DNA of 44,554 bases from an uncultured Duodenibacillus sp. (GTDB lineage: Bacteria > Pseudomonadota > Gammaproteobacteria > Burkholderiales > Burkholderiaceae_F), in the NCBI GenBank assembly GCA_944388865.1, contig CALXKM010000038.1, positions 1-44,554 of the forward strand, read 5' to 3'. The position numbers and the translations under genes were made by a program. This document shows positions 21,325 to 30,061 of the stretch, piece after piece. Position 1 is the stretch's first letter; each line of letters starts with the position of its first letter. Under the pieces are notes generated by a model. The model was given only the letters and a program-made list of their open reading frames with translations, did no database searches and was not told where the DNA came from.

Positions 21325-22271
21325 TAGAGCAGGGCCTGCAGTTTTTCCGTATCAGCAACAAAGTTGCGAATGCCGGAAGACAGTTTGTCGGTGGCAACGG
21401 CCGAACTGTTGAGTGCAAAGTAAAAGTCAGACTCGCTGATGCAGAGTTTCTCTTCAGTACAAGCCGGCGCCGTTAAGGCCTGAGCCACGGGGCTTGTGCT
21501 CGCATTTAGTTCGGCGATGAGCGCGGGCGAAATTGTGAGCAGATCGCAGCCTGCAAGAGCCAGAATCTCTCCTTTGTTTCTAAACGAGGCGCCCATGATT
21601 TGGGTGCGGCTGCCGGCAGACTTGAGTCTTTTGTAGATGGCCCGCACGGACTGTACGCCTGGGTCGTTGGCGCCAGCCATGGCGGCCTCATCCCAGCTTG
21701 CGCCCTCGGCGGCCTTGAACCAGTCGTAGATGCGTCCGACAAAGGGGCTGATGAGGGTGGCCTGAGCTTGAGCGCTTGCTTCGGCTTGAGCCGTGCAGAA
21801 GATAAGCGTCATGTTGCAGTGAATGCCTTCGGCTTCGAGTACGCGCGCGGCCTGGCATCCCTGCCAGGTAGCGGCAATCTTGATGAGCACGCGGCTGCGG
21901 TCAATGCCCTGAGCTTCGTAGAGCGCAATAATGCGGCGGGCTTTTTCAACCGTGGCGCGCCAGTCAAAAGACAGTCTTGCATCGACTTCAGTCGATACGC
22001 GGCCGGCAATATGCTCGAGGATGGCGCAGCCAAAGCCGACGAGCACGCGATCAACGCGAAGCTCAGGTGCTTCATCGTGCGTTTTGGCGGCATTTAAAAG
22101 CCGATCGTAGCGGCCGCTTGCGACCGCTTTGAGAATCAGCGAGGGATTGGTGGTGGCCTCGGTCGGCTTGAGTTGGGCAATCGTATCGATGTCCCCCGTG
22201 TCGGCGACGACGGTCGTCATGGTTTTGAGTTGGGCTAACTCACTCGGAAGATTTTGTTGCATCTGGGTCAT
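21321..22271 (-). CDS. tal: transaldolase
   Basis: Pentose-phosphate enzyme moving a dihydroxyacetone unit between sugar phosphates through a Schiff base. The 316-residue protein shows A-T-T-N-P-S (39-44) and the Schiff-base Lys131 in L-I-K-I-A-A-T-W-Q-G, followed by N-M-T-L-I-F. Length and motifs fit the TalB type. Its stop overlaps the start of the NarL-type regulator gene, a pairing I do not know from elsewhere. Confidence 0.94.
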   Translation of the reverse strand: MTQMQQNLPSELAQLKTMTTVVADTGDIDTIAQLKPTEATTNPSLILKAVASGRYDRLLNAAKTHDEAPELRVDRVLVGFGCAILEHIAGRVSTEVDARLSFDWRATVEKARRIIALYEAQGIDRSRVLIKIAATWQGCQAARVLEAEGIHCNMTLIFCTAQAEASAQAQATLISPFVGRIYDWFKAAEGASWDEAAMAGANDPGVQSVRAIYKRLKSAGSRTQIMGASFRNKGEILALAGCDLLTISPALIAELNASTSPVAQALTAPACTEEKLCISESDFYFALNSSAVATDKLSSGIRNFVADTEKLQALLY

Positions 22272-22410
22272 GGTGCCAAGAAAAAATTAAGGCAGAAGCG
22301 GACTTGCGGCCTATGAATCAAGCAAAAGCGCCTCGTGCGTCTAGTCTGAAAGCCATTTTTAACGGATTGATGACGCATCGGGCGCAGAGATTGTCTTTTG
22401 AGGGTAGTTT

Positions 22411-22917
22411 TTATTGCTGGGCGGTTTCGGCAGATGAGGCAGCCGCGGCCTGAGGATTGGTTTTGACCTTGATGTAGTGATTCATCAGGGTTCTAGTGTA
22501 TTCGGCTACGGTCTGCAGCTGCAGCTGCCCGTCTTTGGCCGGGCCGTTCGCAGAAATGAATGGCTTGCCGTTTTCGTAGATTTGATATTGAATGCCTTCG
22601 AGCTTTTTGTCTTTGACGACAATGGCGTAGCCAAGGCAGATCGGGCAGCTCTGAACGGTGCCTTCGGCGTCAAGCGCCTCGGCATTGAGCCCGGTGGCCT
22701 TGATGCCGGCGGCTACGGCATTGACCATCTGGGCGCGCTGCTCGCCCTTGAGCTGCGCGTTGGGCAATACGCAGATGGTGGTGGCTTGAGCAACTTCCGG
22801 GGCTTTTGCTTCGTCGTTGGATTTGCCAAATTGTGCGCAGCCGCTCAGAACGACAGCCGCAAGCCCCGCGGCAATGAGTTTGGCGTGCGTTGCGAAAGAG
22901 GAAGTCTTCACCACTTG
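22411..22917 (-). CDS. predicted lipoprotein
   Basis: With the GTG start at 22917 (GGAG eight bases upstream) the protein has about 168 residues: a basic start, a hydrophobic segment A-A-G-L-A-A-V-V-L-S-G-C with lipobox Cys, then an exported domain with A-T-T-I-C-V-L-P-N-A and Q-S-C-P-I-C-L-G-Y. The Cys-x-x-Cys pair could form a disulfide. The layout resembles the Sbal_3080-type lipoproteins, a weak match from memory. The frame extends to 22974 but that start would give an atypical signal peptide. It is divergent from the two-component genes. Confidence 0.7.
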   Translation of the reverse strand, partial: QVVKTSSFATHAKLIAAGLAAVVLSGCAQFGKSNDEAKAPEVAQATTICVLPNAQLKGEQRAQMVNAVAAGIKATGLNAEALDAEGTVQSCPICLGYAIVVKDKKLEGIQYQIYENGKPFISANGPAKDGQLQLQTVAEYTRTLMNHYIKVKTNPQAAAASSAETAQQ

Positions 22918-23056
22918 ATAATCTCCGAAAACAAACAGGTAGATCGGCGTGTTTGAACGTGCCGACAAGAGCATCGCTCTGTCAAAACCGACTCATCACG
23001 TTATGATACGGCGTAAAGCAAGTCACCGTCCATCGAATTTTGATACGTTTTCCCGT

Positions 23057-23683
23057 ATGCCGCTCACGTTTGAAGATGTTCAAAGCCGTTGCCTTGTCCG
23101 CATTGTCGATGATGATCCGGCATTGAGACGGGCGCTTGGCTTTTTTCTGAAGGTCGAAGGGTGGAAAAGCACCGCCTACGAAGGCCCCGGTGAATTTGTT
23201 CGCACTGATGACCGAAATGTGCCGGGGTGTTTGATTCTCGATCTTCAGATGCCGGGCATGACCGGAACAGATCTGCAAAAGCTCATGAAGACCGAGCACA
23301 ATCAGCTTCCCATTGTTTTTATCTCCGCACATGGAGATATTGATACGGCTGTTCTTGCTGTGCTCGACGGAGCGGTGGATTTTTTGCAAAAGCCTGTTGA
23401 TGAAGACAGGCTTTTGCGTGCGGTGGAAAAAGGCTGTCGCCTGCACATGGCGCTTTTAAATCACGGCGTGGGAGAGGAGACCGCTAGACAGCGCTGCTCG
23501 CAGCTTACCGAACGCGAGCAAAGCGTTGCTCGTTTGGTGGCCGATGGGCTCACTACGCGCACGATTGCCGAACGTTTGGGCGTTTCGCCCAGAACGGTTG
23601 AAGTCTATCGAGCGGGCGTCTACCGAAAGCTCGGCGTGCGTACAGCCTCAGAGATCGCCCGCATGCTGGAGCTGGCGCGATGA
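23057..23683 (+). CDS. FixJ/TtrR-like response regulator
   Basis: From the Met at 23057 the protein has 208 residues: a receiver domain with D-D-D at 18-20, phosphoacceptor Asp62 (L-I-L-D-L-Q-M-P-G), F-I-S-A-H-G and Lys112 (F-L-Q-K-P-V), then a LuxR-type helix-turn-helix (about 145-205; L-T-E-R-E and S-P-R-T-V-E-V-Y-R). All phosphorylation residues are present. Starts further upstream (22949, 23003) are open but reach towards the divergent lipoprotein. Its stop overlaps the kinase start (GATGA), so they form one operon. It probably controls the respiratory genes 2 kb downstream. Confidence 0.9.
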   Translation: MPLTFEDVQSRCLVRIVDDDPALRRALGFFLKVEGWKSTAYEGPGEFVRTDDRNVPGCLILDLQMPGMTGTDLQKLMKTEHNQLPIVFISAHGDIDTAVLAVLDGAVDFLQKPVDEDRLLRAVEKGCRLHMALLNHGVGEETARQRCSQLTEREQSVARLVADGLTTRTIAERLGVSPRTVEVYRAGVYRKLGVRTASEIARMLELAR

Positions 23684-25458
23684 TTTTCAAAAGCGCATTG
23701 ATGTGCGTCTGCCGGGTGCTTTTTTTATGCATAGCCTGCGTGTGTGGTCCGGTGCAGGCCTTGGCGTCCGAATCGCCTCGGCTTGTGATTGGCGTCACGG
23801 AGTTTGCCCTCTCGGACGAGCGCGAGGAAATCATGAAGGCGCTCAACGAGGCTCTGGTTCCTCTCAAGGACAAGTACGAAGTCAAGCTCGAGGTCTACAG
23901 CGTTCCGGTGCTCGAAGAGCGTGCGCGTCAAGGGAAAATTGATCTGGTGCTCGGCAGTGCCGGACTTGTGCGCCGACTGACCGATGTCGGCATTAAGACG
24001 ATTGTTTCTTCCGTGGGCCCAGGGGCGGTCGACGCCAATCAAAACGAGGGCTCGGCATTTATCGTCAGCCGCAGCCGCAGCGATTTGCATGCGCTCAAGG
24101 ACTTGCAGGGAAGCGTGATGGCGGCCAACCGTCCCAGCGGATTTTCCGGGTACTTGATTGCGCTCGGAGAAATTGCCATGGCGGGCTACGACCCTGAGCG
24201 TTTTTTCGCTAATCGCATTTTCTTCGGCGAGCAGAGCGCCTCTAGGCGCATTGCACGCGCTGTCCTCAACGGTGCGGCCGATGTCGGCATTCTCAAGCTG
24301 TGCGCTTGGGAGGGGCTGGTTGCGCAGATGCCGGAACTCGAGCAGTCCCTGCGCGTGCTTGCCCCTGTTCAAAGCACAAGCGCCTGCCTGCATTCAACCA
24401 AACTGTATCCCGCGCACACGCTTGCCGCTTTGCCGCATGTGCCCCCTCAGGCTGTGACTGATCTCACGCTGGCGTTTTTGGAAATGCCCAGAACCAAAGA
24501 GGGAAGAAGCTGGGCCGTGGCAACGGATTTTCTCTCTGTCGACAGGCTATACAAGGCGCTCAAAATGGGGCCGTACGCGTATCTGCGAGAAAGCGTGCTC
24601 ACGCGCTTTTTCTATGAATACAAAGCGCTTATTCTCACGCTTTTATGCGCTGCAGGCGTTGTCGTGCTGCAGCTTGTGCATACTCAAAAGCTGCTTGAAA
24701 AACGCACTCGTCAGGTCAAAAATCTCGCGCAAAAGGAGTCCGAGCAGGAAAAAAGGCTCCTCTTTTTGGAGCGCAATACGACCGTCAGCCAACTTTCAAG
24801 CATGATCGCCCACGAGCTGCATCAGCCTTTGGCGGCAATTCGTCTATATGCCAGAGGATTGGCCAGGCTGGCTGTGCGCAGATCGGCCGAGGCCGACGAA
24901 AAAGAAGTCATTGAGTCCATTGCGCAAGAGGCTTCGCGCGCCAAGGAAATTGTCGAGCGCGTGCGGCTTTACGCAAAAAACAGACGCCCGCCTCGGGAAG
25001 AGGTCTCGCTTTCGGCTCTCATTCAAAGTGCGGTGTCGCATTTTGAGGCAAGCACTCTGACCAATAATGCCGGACGCATGACGGTTCTTGTGCCGGACTT
25101 TAAAGACTGCCGCCTGCGCGTGGCGGCGCTTGAAATGGAGCTCGTCTTTCTAAATATCCTTAAAAACGCTCGCGATGCGGCTGCCAAGTCGGTTCGCGTC
25201 TGCGTCGGATACCCGGCCGATGATGCCGCGATGGTGACCGTGAGATTTGTTGACGACGGACCTCTGGCAGACGACAAGACCCTTGAGCGGTTGTCTGCTT
25301 CGGCGAGCAGCCAGAAGCCCGAAGGCCTAGGGCTGGGGCTTGGCATTGCCCGCAGCATCGTTGAGCAGCATGCCGGAAAGCTTCTTTTTAAAACCAATGC
25401 TCCGGAGACCGGCTTAACTGTTGTCGTGCGCCTGCCGCTGCCTCGTGACGCGCTCTGA
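23680..25458 (+). CDS. TtrS-like sensor histidine kinase with PhnD-type sensing domain
   Basis: A 592-residue membrane kinase: signal peptide (1-30), a periplasmic PhnD/SsuA-like binding domain (about 32-295, L-V-I-G-V-T-E-F, D-L-V-L-G-S-A, M-A-A-N-R-P-S-G-F-S-G-Y), one membrane segment (316-334), a charged coiled coil, then the phospho-accepting His378 in M-I-A-H-E-L-H-Q-P-L and the ATPase boxes (N-I-L-K-N-A-R-D-A, V-D-D-G-P, G-L-G-L-G-L-G-I-A). This layout is that of TtrS, which senses tetrathionate, and relatives that sense other electron acceptors. The ligand cannot be read from the sequence, but its neighbours suggest the substrate of the flavoprotein reductase. Confidence 0.9.
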   Translation: MIFKSALMCVCRVLFLCIACVCGPVQALASESPRLVIGVTEFALSDEREEIMKALNEALVPLKDKYEVKLEVYSVPVLEERARQGKIDLVLGSAGLVRRLTDVGIKTIVSSVGPGAVDANQNEGSAFIVSRSRSDLHALKDLQGSVMAANRPSGFSGYLIALGEIAMAGYDPERFFANRIFFGEQSASRRIARAVLNGAADVGILKLCAWEGLVAQMPELEQSLRVLAPVQSTSACLHSTKLYPAHTLAALPHVPPQAVTDLTLAFLEMPRTKEGRSWAVATDFLSVDRLYKALKMGPYAYLRESVLTRFFYEYKALILTLLCAAGVVVLQLVHTQKLLEKRTRQVKNLAQKESEQEKRLLFLERNTTVSQLSSMIAHELHQPLAAIRLYARGLARLAVRRSAEADEKEVIESIAQEASRAKEIVERVRLYAKNRRPPREEVSLSALIQSAVSHFEASTLTNNAGRMTVLVPDFKDCRLRVAALEMELVFLNILKNARDAAAKSVRVCVGYPADDAAMVTVRFVDDGPLADDKTLERLSASASSQKPEGLGLGLGIARSIVEQHAGKLLFKTNAPETGLTVVVRLPLPRDAL

Positions 25459-25534
25459 GGCTGCGTGCAGGAGGTTTCCTGACGGCAATCGAGAAGCCGC
25501 AAGTGGACGATTCTTGATTTTTCTCAAGACTACT

Positions 25535-25562
25535 TAAGGGGTGTTCTGCGGATACTCCCTTA
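25535..25562 (+). promoter_or_regulatory. candidate operator upstream of the reductase
   Basis: Inverted repeat TAAGGG (25535-25540) / CCCTTA (25557-25562), with a partly symmetrical GTGT/ATAC inside, 110 bases before the reductase start. A plausible binding site for the upstream response regulator. A hairpin GCCGCAGC/GCTGCGGC (25608-25632) follows in the leader just before the GAGGAG ribosome binding site. Confidence 0.45.
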
Positions 25563-25638
25563 TCCGAAACTGAAATGAACGTCGAAGAAAGCGTTCATTG
25601 CAATCGAGCCGCAGCGACTTTACTGCTGCGGCACCCCT

Positions 25639-27144
25639 TTGAAAGAGGAGAATCAACTCATGTCCAAGCAAGCCATTTCCCGCCGTGGTCTTCTCAAGAC
25701 CAGCCTTCTGGGTGCGGCTGCCGGCATTGCCGGCACGGGCGTGGCAGCCAATGCTGTCGCCGCTCCGAAGAAAGCGGAATCTTCCTACGACGTCATCGTT
25801 CTGGGTGCAGGTCCTGCCGGTCTGATCACGGCTATTACCGCTCATGATCTGGGCGCCAAGGTTGCCGTTTTTGAAAAGATGGATCGTCCCGCCGGCAACG
25901 CTATCTTTGCTCTGGGTTCCGTCTGCGGCTGGGGTTCCCGCCATCAGAAGGAACAGGGCATTGAGGATACTGCCGAAGCCTTCTACGCCATGATGATGGA
26001 CGTCTCCAAGCAGATGGGCGGCAAGATCCTCAACAAGGTTTATACGGACAACATTTCGGCCGGCATCGACTGGCTGGAGTCCGACATCGGCGTGAAGTTC
26101 GGCAAGATTCGTCCGATGCCGTATCCGCGTTTGGGCCGTACCTGCCGCGTGGTCGGCGATGGCCTCACGGGCGGCGCGCGTCTGGTTCAGAAGCTTCTTG
26201 AAGCGGCCAAAAAGCGCGGCATTGATCTGTGCTTCCAGCACAAGGCCATTGAGCTTTTGCACGACGAGCATTTTGCTGTGACCGGCGTCAAGGTTCTCAC
26301 TCCGGACGGCCAGAAGGAAGTCAAGGCCAAGGGCGGCGTGTGCATCTGCACGGGCGGCTTCTCTGCCAACCCGGAAATGGTTGACCGCTACATCGGCGGC
26401 TGGGCCACGCGCATGGTGCTGCGCGGCTCGACCTACACGACCGGCGAAAACGTCTCGCTCACGATGCCGCTTTACACGAAGTTCGTGAACATGGATCAGT
26501 TCCACAGCGGCCCGATTCTCGGCGAAACCCACGTCAACCCGGCCGACGTGCTCAACTCCGGCTACGGCGTGCAGGTCAACACCTCCGGCGTGCGCTACAT
26601 GGACGAAAACAACACCTACGTCATCAAGGCTCGCACGACGGCGCAGAAGACGCTCGACAACTACGCCTGGGTGATCGTCGACAGCCAGTGCTCGGTGCTC
26701 GACAAGGTGATTCCGAAGTTTGATCGCCTCAACAACCCCTACGGCAAGGCCAACACTCTCGACGAGCTCTGCAAGCAGGTCAATCTGCCGGCCGATCGCA
26801 TCAAGGCCATCGTCAAGGAGTACAACGCAGCTGTGGACAAGGGCACGCTCGGCAAGATGAATCCGCCGTGCACCTACAAGAAGCCGCACAAGATCACCAA
26901 GGCTCCGTTCTATGCCATTCCGTTCCAGGGCGGCATGACGGCCACCTTCGGCGGCCCGCTCATCAATGCCAAGGCTGAGATCCAGAACATGGAAGGCCAG
27001 AGCATTCCTGGGCTTTACGCTGCAGGCAACTCCGCCGGCGGCATCTTCTTCCACAACTACGCCGGCGGCGCGCAGCTCGGTGCTGCTCTCGTCTACGGCC
27101 GCATCGCAGGTGCTGAACTCGCTGCACGCGCCAAGAAGAACTGA
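25639..27144 (+). CDS. Tat-exported FAD-dependent reductase (flavocytochrome c flavoprotein subunit family)
   Basis: From the ATG at 25660, after GAGGAG, the protein has 494 residues (the frame is open to 25639). The N-terminus S-R-R-G-L-L-K plus a hydrophobic Ala-rich stretch ending A-V-A-A-P-K is a twin-arginine signal, so it is exported folded with FAD. G-A-G-P-A-G-L binds FAD. The family includes fumarate, urocanate and methacrylate reductases. The H-H-T-M-G-G-like substrate motif reads T-A-T-F-G-G here and the C-terminal N-R-L-G-G region reads H-N-Y-A-G-G, so fumarate is unlikely and the acceptor is unknown. It should receive electrons from the cytochrome encoded next. Confidence 0.9.
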   Translation: MKEENQLMSKQAISRRGLLKTSLLGAAAGIAGTGVAANAVAAPKKAESSYDVIVLGAGPAGLITAITAHDLGAKVAVFEKMDRPAGNAIFALGSVCGWGSRHQKEQGIEDTAEAFYAMMMDVSKQMGGKILNKVYTDNISAGIDWLESDIGVKFGKIRPMPYPRLGRTCRVVGDGLTGGARLVQKLLEAAKKRGIDLCFQHKAIELLHDEHFAVTGVKVLTPDGQKEVKAKGGVCICTGGFSANPEMVDRYIGGWATRMVLRGSTYTTGENVSLTMPLYTKFVNMDQFHSGPILGETHVNPADVLNSGYGVQVNTSGVRYMDENNTYVIKARTTAQKTLDNYAWVIVDSQCSVLDKVIPKFDRLNNPYGKANTLDELCKQVNLPADRIKAIVKEYNAAVDKGTLGKMNPPCTYKKPHKITKAPFYAIPFQGGMTATFGGPLINAKAEIQNMEGQSIPGLYAAGNSAGGIFFHNYAGGAQLGAALVYGRIAGAELAARAKKN

Positions 27145-27158
27145 TCGGAGAACAAATC

Positions 27159-27497
27159 ATGAAAAAATTCATTCTCGCCGCCGCTGCGGTTGCATTTGGT
27201 CTGACGATGAGCGTTGCCGGCGCTGCTGAAGCGACGGGCGCCAAGACCCTGGCTGAAATCCACGGCAAGAACTGGCCGGACGCTTCCGGCTGGGTGAAGA
27301 AGGACACCTGCATGGGCTGCCACGGCTCTTATGCTGATCTTGCCAAGACGACGGCCAAGCTCGAGCCCAATCCGCACTTCTCGCACCTGGGCGAAGTGAA
27401 CTGTCAGGAATGCCATATCGGCGCCAAGGCCAAGCCTGAGCTGATGTGCAACACCTGCCACAACTTCACGCTGCGCGAAAAGGCTGCTAAGAAGTAA
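27159..27497 (+). CDS. periplasmic triheme cytochrome c
   Basis: A 112-residue protein with signal peptide (1-23) and three C-x-x-C-H haem motifs (51-55, 82-86, 97-101); His35, His73 and His76 can serve as distal ligands. Its motif order resembles the cytochrome domain of Shewanella-type flavocytochrome c, which usually has four haems; the first is missing here. It lies 14 bases after the flavoprotein gene with a GGAG before its ATG, so the two form one operon. It probably carries electrons from a membrane quinol dehydrogenase to the reductase. Confidence 0.92.
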   Translation: MKKFILAAAAVAFGLTMSVAGAAEATGAKTLAEIHGKNWPDASGWVKKDTCMGCHGSYADLAKTTAKLEPNPHFSHLGEVNCQECHIGAKAKPELMCNTCHNFTLREKAAKK

Positions 27498-27523
27498 TTT
27501 TTGGGAAAATCAATTTCCTAGTC

Positions 27524-27602
27524 ATGCGCCTGCGCCCAGATGCAGGCGCATGGAAAGCTCCCGAAGTCCGGTTTGCTGGCCGGTCTGATCGGGAGCTTTT
27601 TT
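27524..27602 (+). terminator. double terminator of the reductase operon
   Basis: A first hairpin (ATGCGCCTG/CAGGCGCAT, 27524-27551) is followed by a second (AAAGCTCCCGA 27554-27564 with TCGGGAGCTTT 27589-27599) ending in seven T. Confidence 0.85.
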
Positions 27603-27713
27603 TCGTGCTGCGGTCGTGCTCGGCTTGAGAGATCAAAAATTTTTGACAAACGCATCAGCGCAGCTTTTTTTGATAAATATGATTCATGCAGACTCCGTAA
27701 AAACAACGAAAAT

Positions 27714-27742
27714 GTTAAACTACTGTTAAATAAATGTTTAAC
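27714..27742 (+). promoter_or_regulatory. operator repeats upstream of the toxin-antitoxin pair
   Basis: GTTAAA at 27714 and 27725 and its inverted form GTTTAAC at 27736-27742 recur with an 11-bp period, ending 18 bases before the antitoxin start. One helical turn between units fits repression by the antitoxin dimer and complex. Confidence 0.55.
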
Positions 27743-27759
27743 TTATCGTGAGGTTCTCC

Positions 27760-28029
27760 ATGGCTAACACAGCGACTTTGCGCAAGCTTGGCGGATCGAC
27801 AGTGATCGCCATTCCGCCGGCTTTCCTCGAAAGCCTACGTTGCGCTGCCGGTGATGAGGTTGAGCTTCGGTTGAAGCAAAATATGGTTGAAATGAGGCCC
27901 AGAAAAAAGAAGCTTTCTCTGAGCGAGCGTTTGACAATGTTCCAAAATGCTCTTGCGTATAGAACGCAGGAAGAAGCTGCTGAAGACAAAAGATGGGACT
28001 CAGCTCCCGCAGTAGGCCGTGAGTTATGA
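27760..28029 (+). CDS. MazE-like (AbrB-fold) antitoxin
   Basis: An 89-residue protein whose first about 45 residues are an AbrB/MazE swapped-hairpin DNA-binding domain (T-L-R-K-L-G-G-S-T-V-I-A-I-P-P-A-F-L). The rest is a flexible charged tail that would bind and block the toxin. GTGAGG lies before the ATG; the stop overlaps the toxin start as ATGA, the normal arrangement for such pairs. It probably represses its own promoter through the 11-bp repeats upstream. Confidence 0.85.
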   Translation: MANTATLRKLGGSTVIAIPPAFLESLRCAAGDEVELRLKQNMVEMRPRKKKLSLSERLTMFQNALAYRTQEEAAEDKRWDSAPAVGREL

Positions 28030-28379
28030 GCAGGAAAGCATTCGGCAAAGGCGACATCGTAAAGGTCGCTCTTGATCCCGCGCTCGGACGTGAACAGCAA
28101 GGGCTTCGCCCAGTGCTGGTCTTGACCAATCGCCAGTACAACACGATCACAGGCGTTCCCATGGTTGCGCCGATCTCAAACGGCGGCGTTTTTGCTCGCG
28201 ACAATGGTTTTTCCGCCAATTTGATAGGAGCTGGACTGCAAACAACAGGTGTGGTTCGTTGCGACCAAATCCGTTGCTTGGACTTGAGCGAACGTGAGGC
28301 AAAATACGTTGAAACCGTTCCGGATTTCGTCATGGATGATGTTCTTGACATCATCGCAACGATTCTGGAAATCGAGTGA
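28026..28379 (+). CDS. MazF/PemK-type mRNA endoribonuclease toxin
   Basis: A 117-residue toxin with G-D-I-V-K-V near the start, R-P-V-L-V-L-T, P-M-V-A-P-I-S and G-V-V-R-C-D-Q-I-R, the pattern of MazF/ChpB enzymes that cut RNA at short sequences. It is translated in overlap with its antitoxin. The cleavage specificity cannot be inferred. Confidence 0.88.
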   Translation: MSRKAFGKGDIVKVALDPALGREQQGLRPVLVLTNRQYNTITGVPMVAPISNGGVFARDNGFSANLIGAGLQTTGVVRCDQIRCLDLSEREAKYVETVPDFVMDDVLDIIATILEIE

Positions 28380-28810
28380 ACTAATTGCAAAATTCATTTG
28401 ACGCATAGTGTGTACTCGTTCTTAAGCTGCTTTTCTCAGCACGGCCTTATCGGCAGCGCTCAGAGAAGCAGTTTTGTTGTGGGCATCAGGAGAAAAAAAA
28501 GCTTCTCTTTGAGAACGTTTCAGGCAGGACTAGGCTTAGACAGTGCAAATCGAAAAAAGAGTCAGCGGAAAAATGACGAAAAAAGGTGTGGTTAGATGAG
28601 TATCGGGTTAACCATGAGGTTTCCCCATTTTTCCTGATGAACCTTTTGTGCATGGAAAAAGCCTTGAAAATCAAGGCTTCTAAGGCATTTTGCGTAGAAA
28701 ATCGCCGTGAGAAAACGGGTCTTAGCCAGTATAATTGACCGGTTTTAAGCTCGTGATTTGTACGGGCTTTCCATGCTCAATTTTCGTACTGTTTGAACGA
28801 GGGGGATGTC
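28380..28810. other. gene-free interval between toxin-antitoxin pair and carA
   Basis: It holds a terminator after the toxin (stem CTGCTTTTCTCAGC 28427-28440 with 28458-28471, two mismatches, then TTTTG), an AT-rich stretch, a second hairpin (AAGCCTTGA/TCAAGGCTT, about 28655-28675) and a TATAAT at 28730-28735 likely to be the carA -10. The short open frames here have no convincing ribosome binding site. Confidence 0.5.
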
Positions 28811-29995
28811 TTGAGTCACATCATTAACGACGCGCGTGCACAGGCCGCGCTCGTGCTCGCAGACGGAGAGGTTTTTCTGGGCCGCAGCTTTGGAGCTGAA
28901 GGCATGGTAACCGCTGAGGTTGTGTTCAATACCTCCATGACGGGATATCAAGAAATCCTGACCGATCCGAGCTACACGGGGCAGATCGTCACGCTTACCT
29001 ATCCGCATATCGGCAACACTGGCGTCAACAATGAAGATGTCGAAAGCGATGCGGTTTGCGCCGCTGGCCTCATCATCCGAAGTGCCAGCCCCGTTGTCAG
29101 CAGTTTTCGAGCAAGAGGGGATTTGTCGGAATATTTGAAAAACGCCGGCGTTGTAGGACTGTGCGACATCGACACGCGCAAGCTTGTGCGTATTCTGCGC
29201 ACCAAGGGGGCGCAGCCCGGCACAATCGTGACGGCCAAAGACGGCACGCTCTCGCAGCAAGAAATTGAAGCTGCCCGCGAAGCGGCCTGCAGCTGGGGTT
29301 CTATGGTAGGCCGCGACCTTGCCCGCGAAGTCACCTGCAGCAAGCCCTATCACTGGAGCGGCGGCACATGGACTCTGAAGGGCGAAGACGGCGAGCCGGG
29401 CTTTAGGCCTTCTGCCGAGCCGAAATTTAAAGTCGTTGCATACGACTTCGGCATAAAGCGCAACATTTTGCGTCTGATGGCCGATCGCGGCATTGACGTG
29501 ACGGTGGTGCCGGCGCAAACGCCCATTGCCGATGTTCTTGCCATGAATCCCGACGGCGTGTTTCTTTCCAACGGCCCCGGGGATCCGGAGCCTTGCACTT
29601 ACGCCATTGAAGCTGCCCGCACCTGCATCGAAAAAAGAATTCCTTTGTTTGGCATCTGTTTGGGGCACCAGATCATGGGCCTTGCCTCGGGAGCCAAGAC
29701 CGTCAAGATGAAGTTCGGTCATCACGGCGGCAACCATCCTGTGCTCGACAAAAAGACAGGGCGTGTGTTCATCACCAGCCAAAATCACGGCTTTGCCGTG
29801 GATGCCGAGACGCTCAGCGACGAGGTCCAAGCCACGCATGTGAGCCTTTTTGACGGTTCGCTGCAGGGGCTGCGCTTTATCAATGCTCCTGCGATGAGCT
29901 TTCAGGGGCACCCTGAAGCAAGTCCCGGGCCGCATGACATTGACTGTTTGTTCGATAGTTTCGTTGAGCTCATGCAGAAGGCTCGCGGCGCTTAA
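28811..29995 (+). CDS. carA: carbamoyl-phosphate synthase small subunit
   Basis: Glutamine amidotransferase subunit that feeds ammonia to CarB for arginine and pyrimidine synthesis. The 394-residue protein (TTG start, GAGGGGG upstream; TTG 28793 is an alternative) has the N-terminal CarA domain ([10 protein letters not shown]) and a class I amidotransferase domain with the catalytic Cys283 (G-I-C-L-G-H-Q), His367 and Glu369 (G-H-P-E-A). It is separated from carB by a sugar-isomerase gene. Confidence 0.97.
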   Translation: MSHIINDARAQAALVLADGEVFLGRSFGAEGMVTAEVVFNTSMTGYQEILTDPSYTGQIVTLTYPHIGNTGVNNEDVESDAVCAAGLIIRSASPVVSSFRARGDLSEYLKNAGVVGLCDIDTRKLVRILRTKGAQPGTIVTAKDGTLSQQEIEAAREAACSWGSMVGRDLAREVTCSKPYHWSGGTWTLKGEDGEPGFRPSAEPKFKVVAYDFGIKRNILRLMADRGIDVTVVPAQTPIADVLAMNPDGVFLSNGPGDPEPCTYAIEAARTCIEKRIPLFGICLGHQIMGLASGAKTVKMKFGHHGGNHPVLDKKTGRVFITSQNHGFAVDAETLSDEVQATHVSLFDGSLQGLRFINAPAMSFQGHPEASPGPHDIDCLFDSFVELMQKARGA

Positions 29996-30061
29996 GGCGT
30001 CGTCAGCCGGCAGACAAAGACCAACGAAAGCAGATTCTTATAAAAGCGAAAAGTTTTAGAA

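Noticed and set aside
25534-27054. 506-residue minus-strand open frame under the flavoprotein gene
   Set aside because: Antisense shadow of the reductase, whose Tat signal and FAD motif are clear.
28398-28595. 65-residue open frame before carA
   Set aside because: It overlaps the toxin terminator hairpin, has no Shine-Dalgarno sequence and is of low-complexity basic composition.
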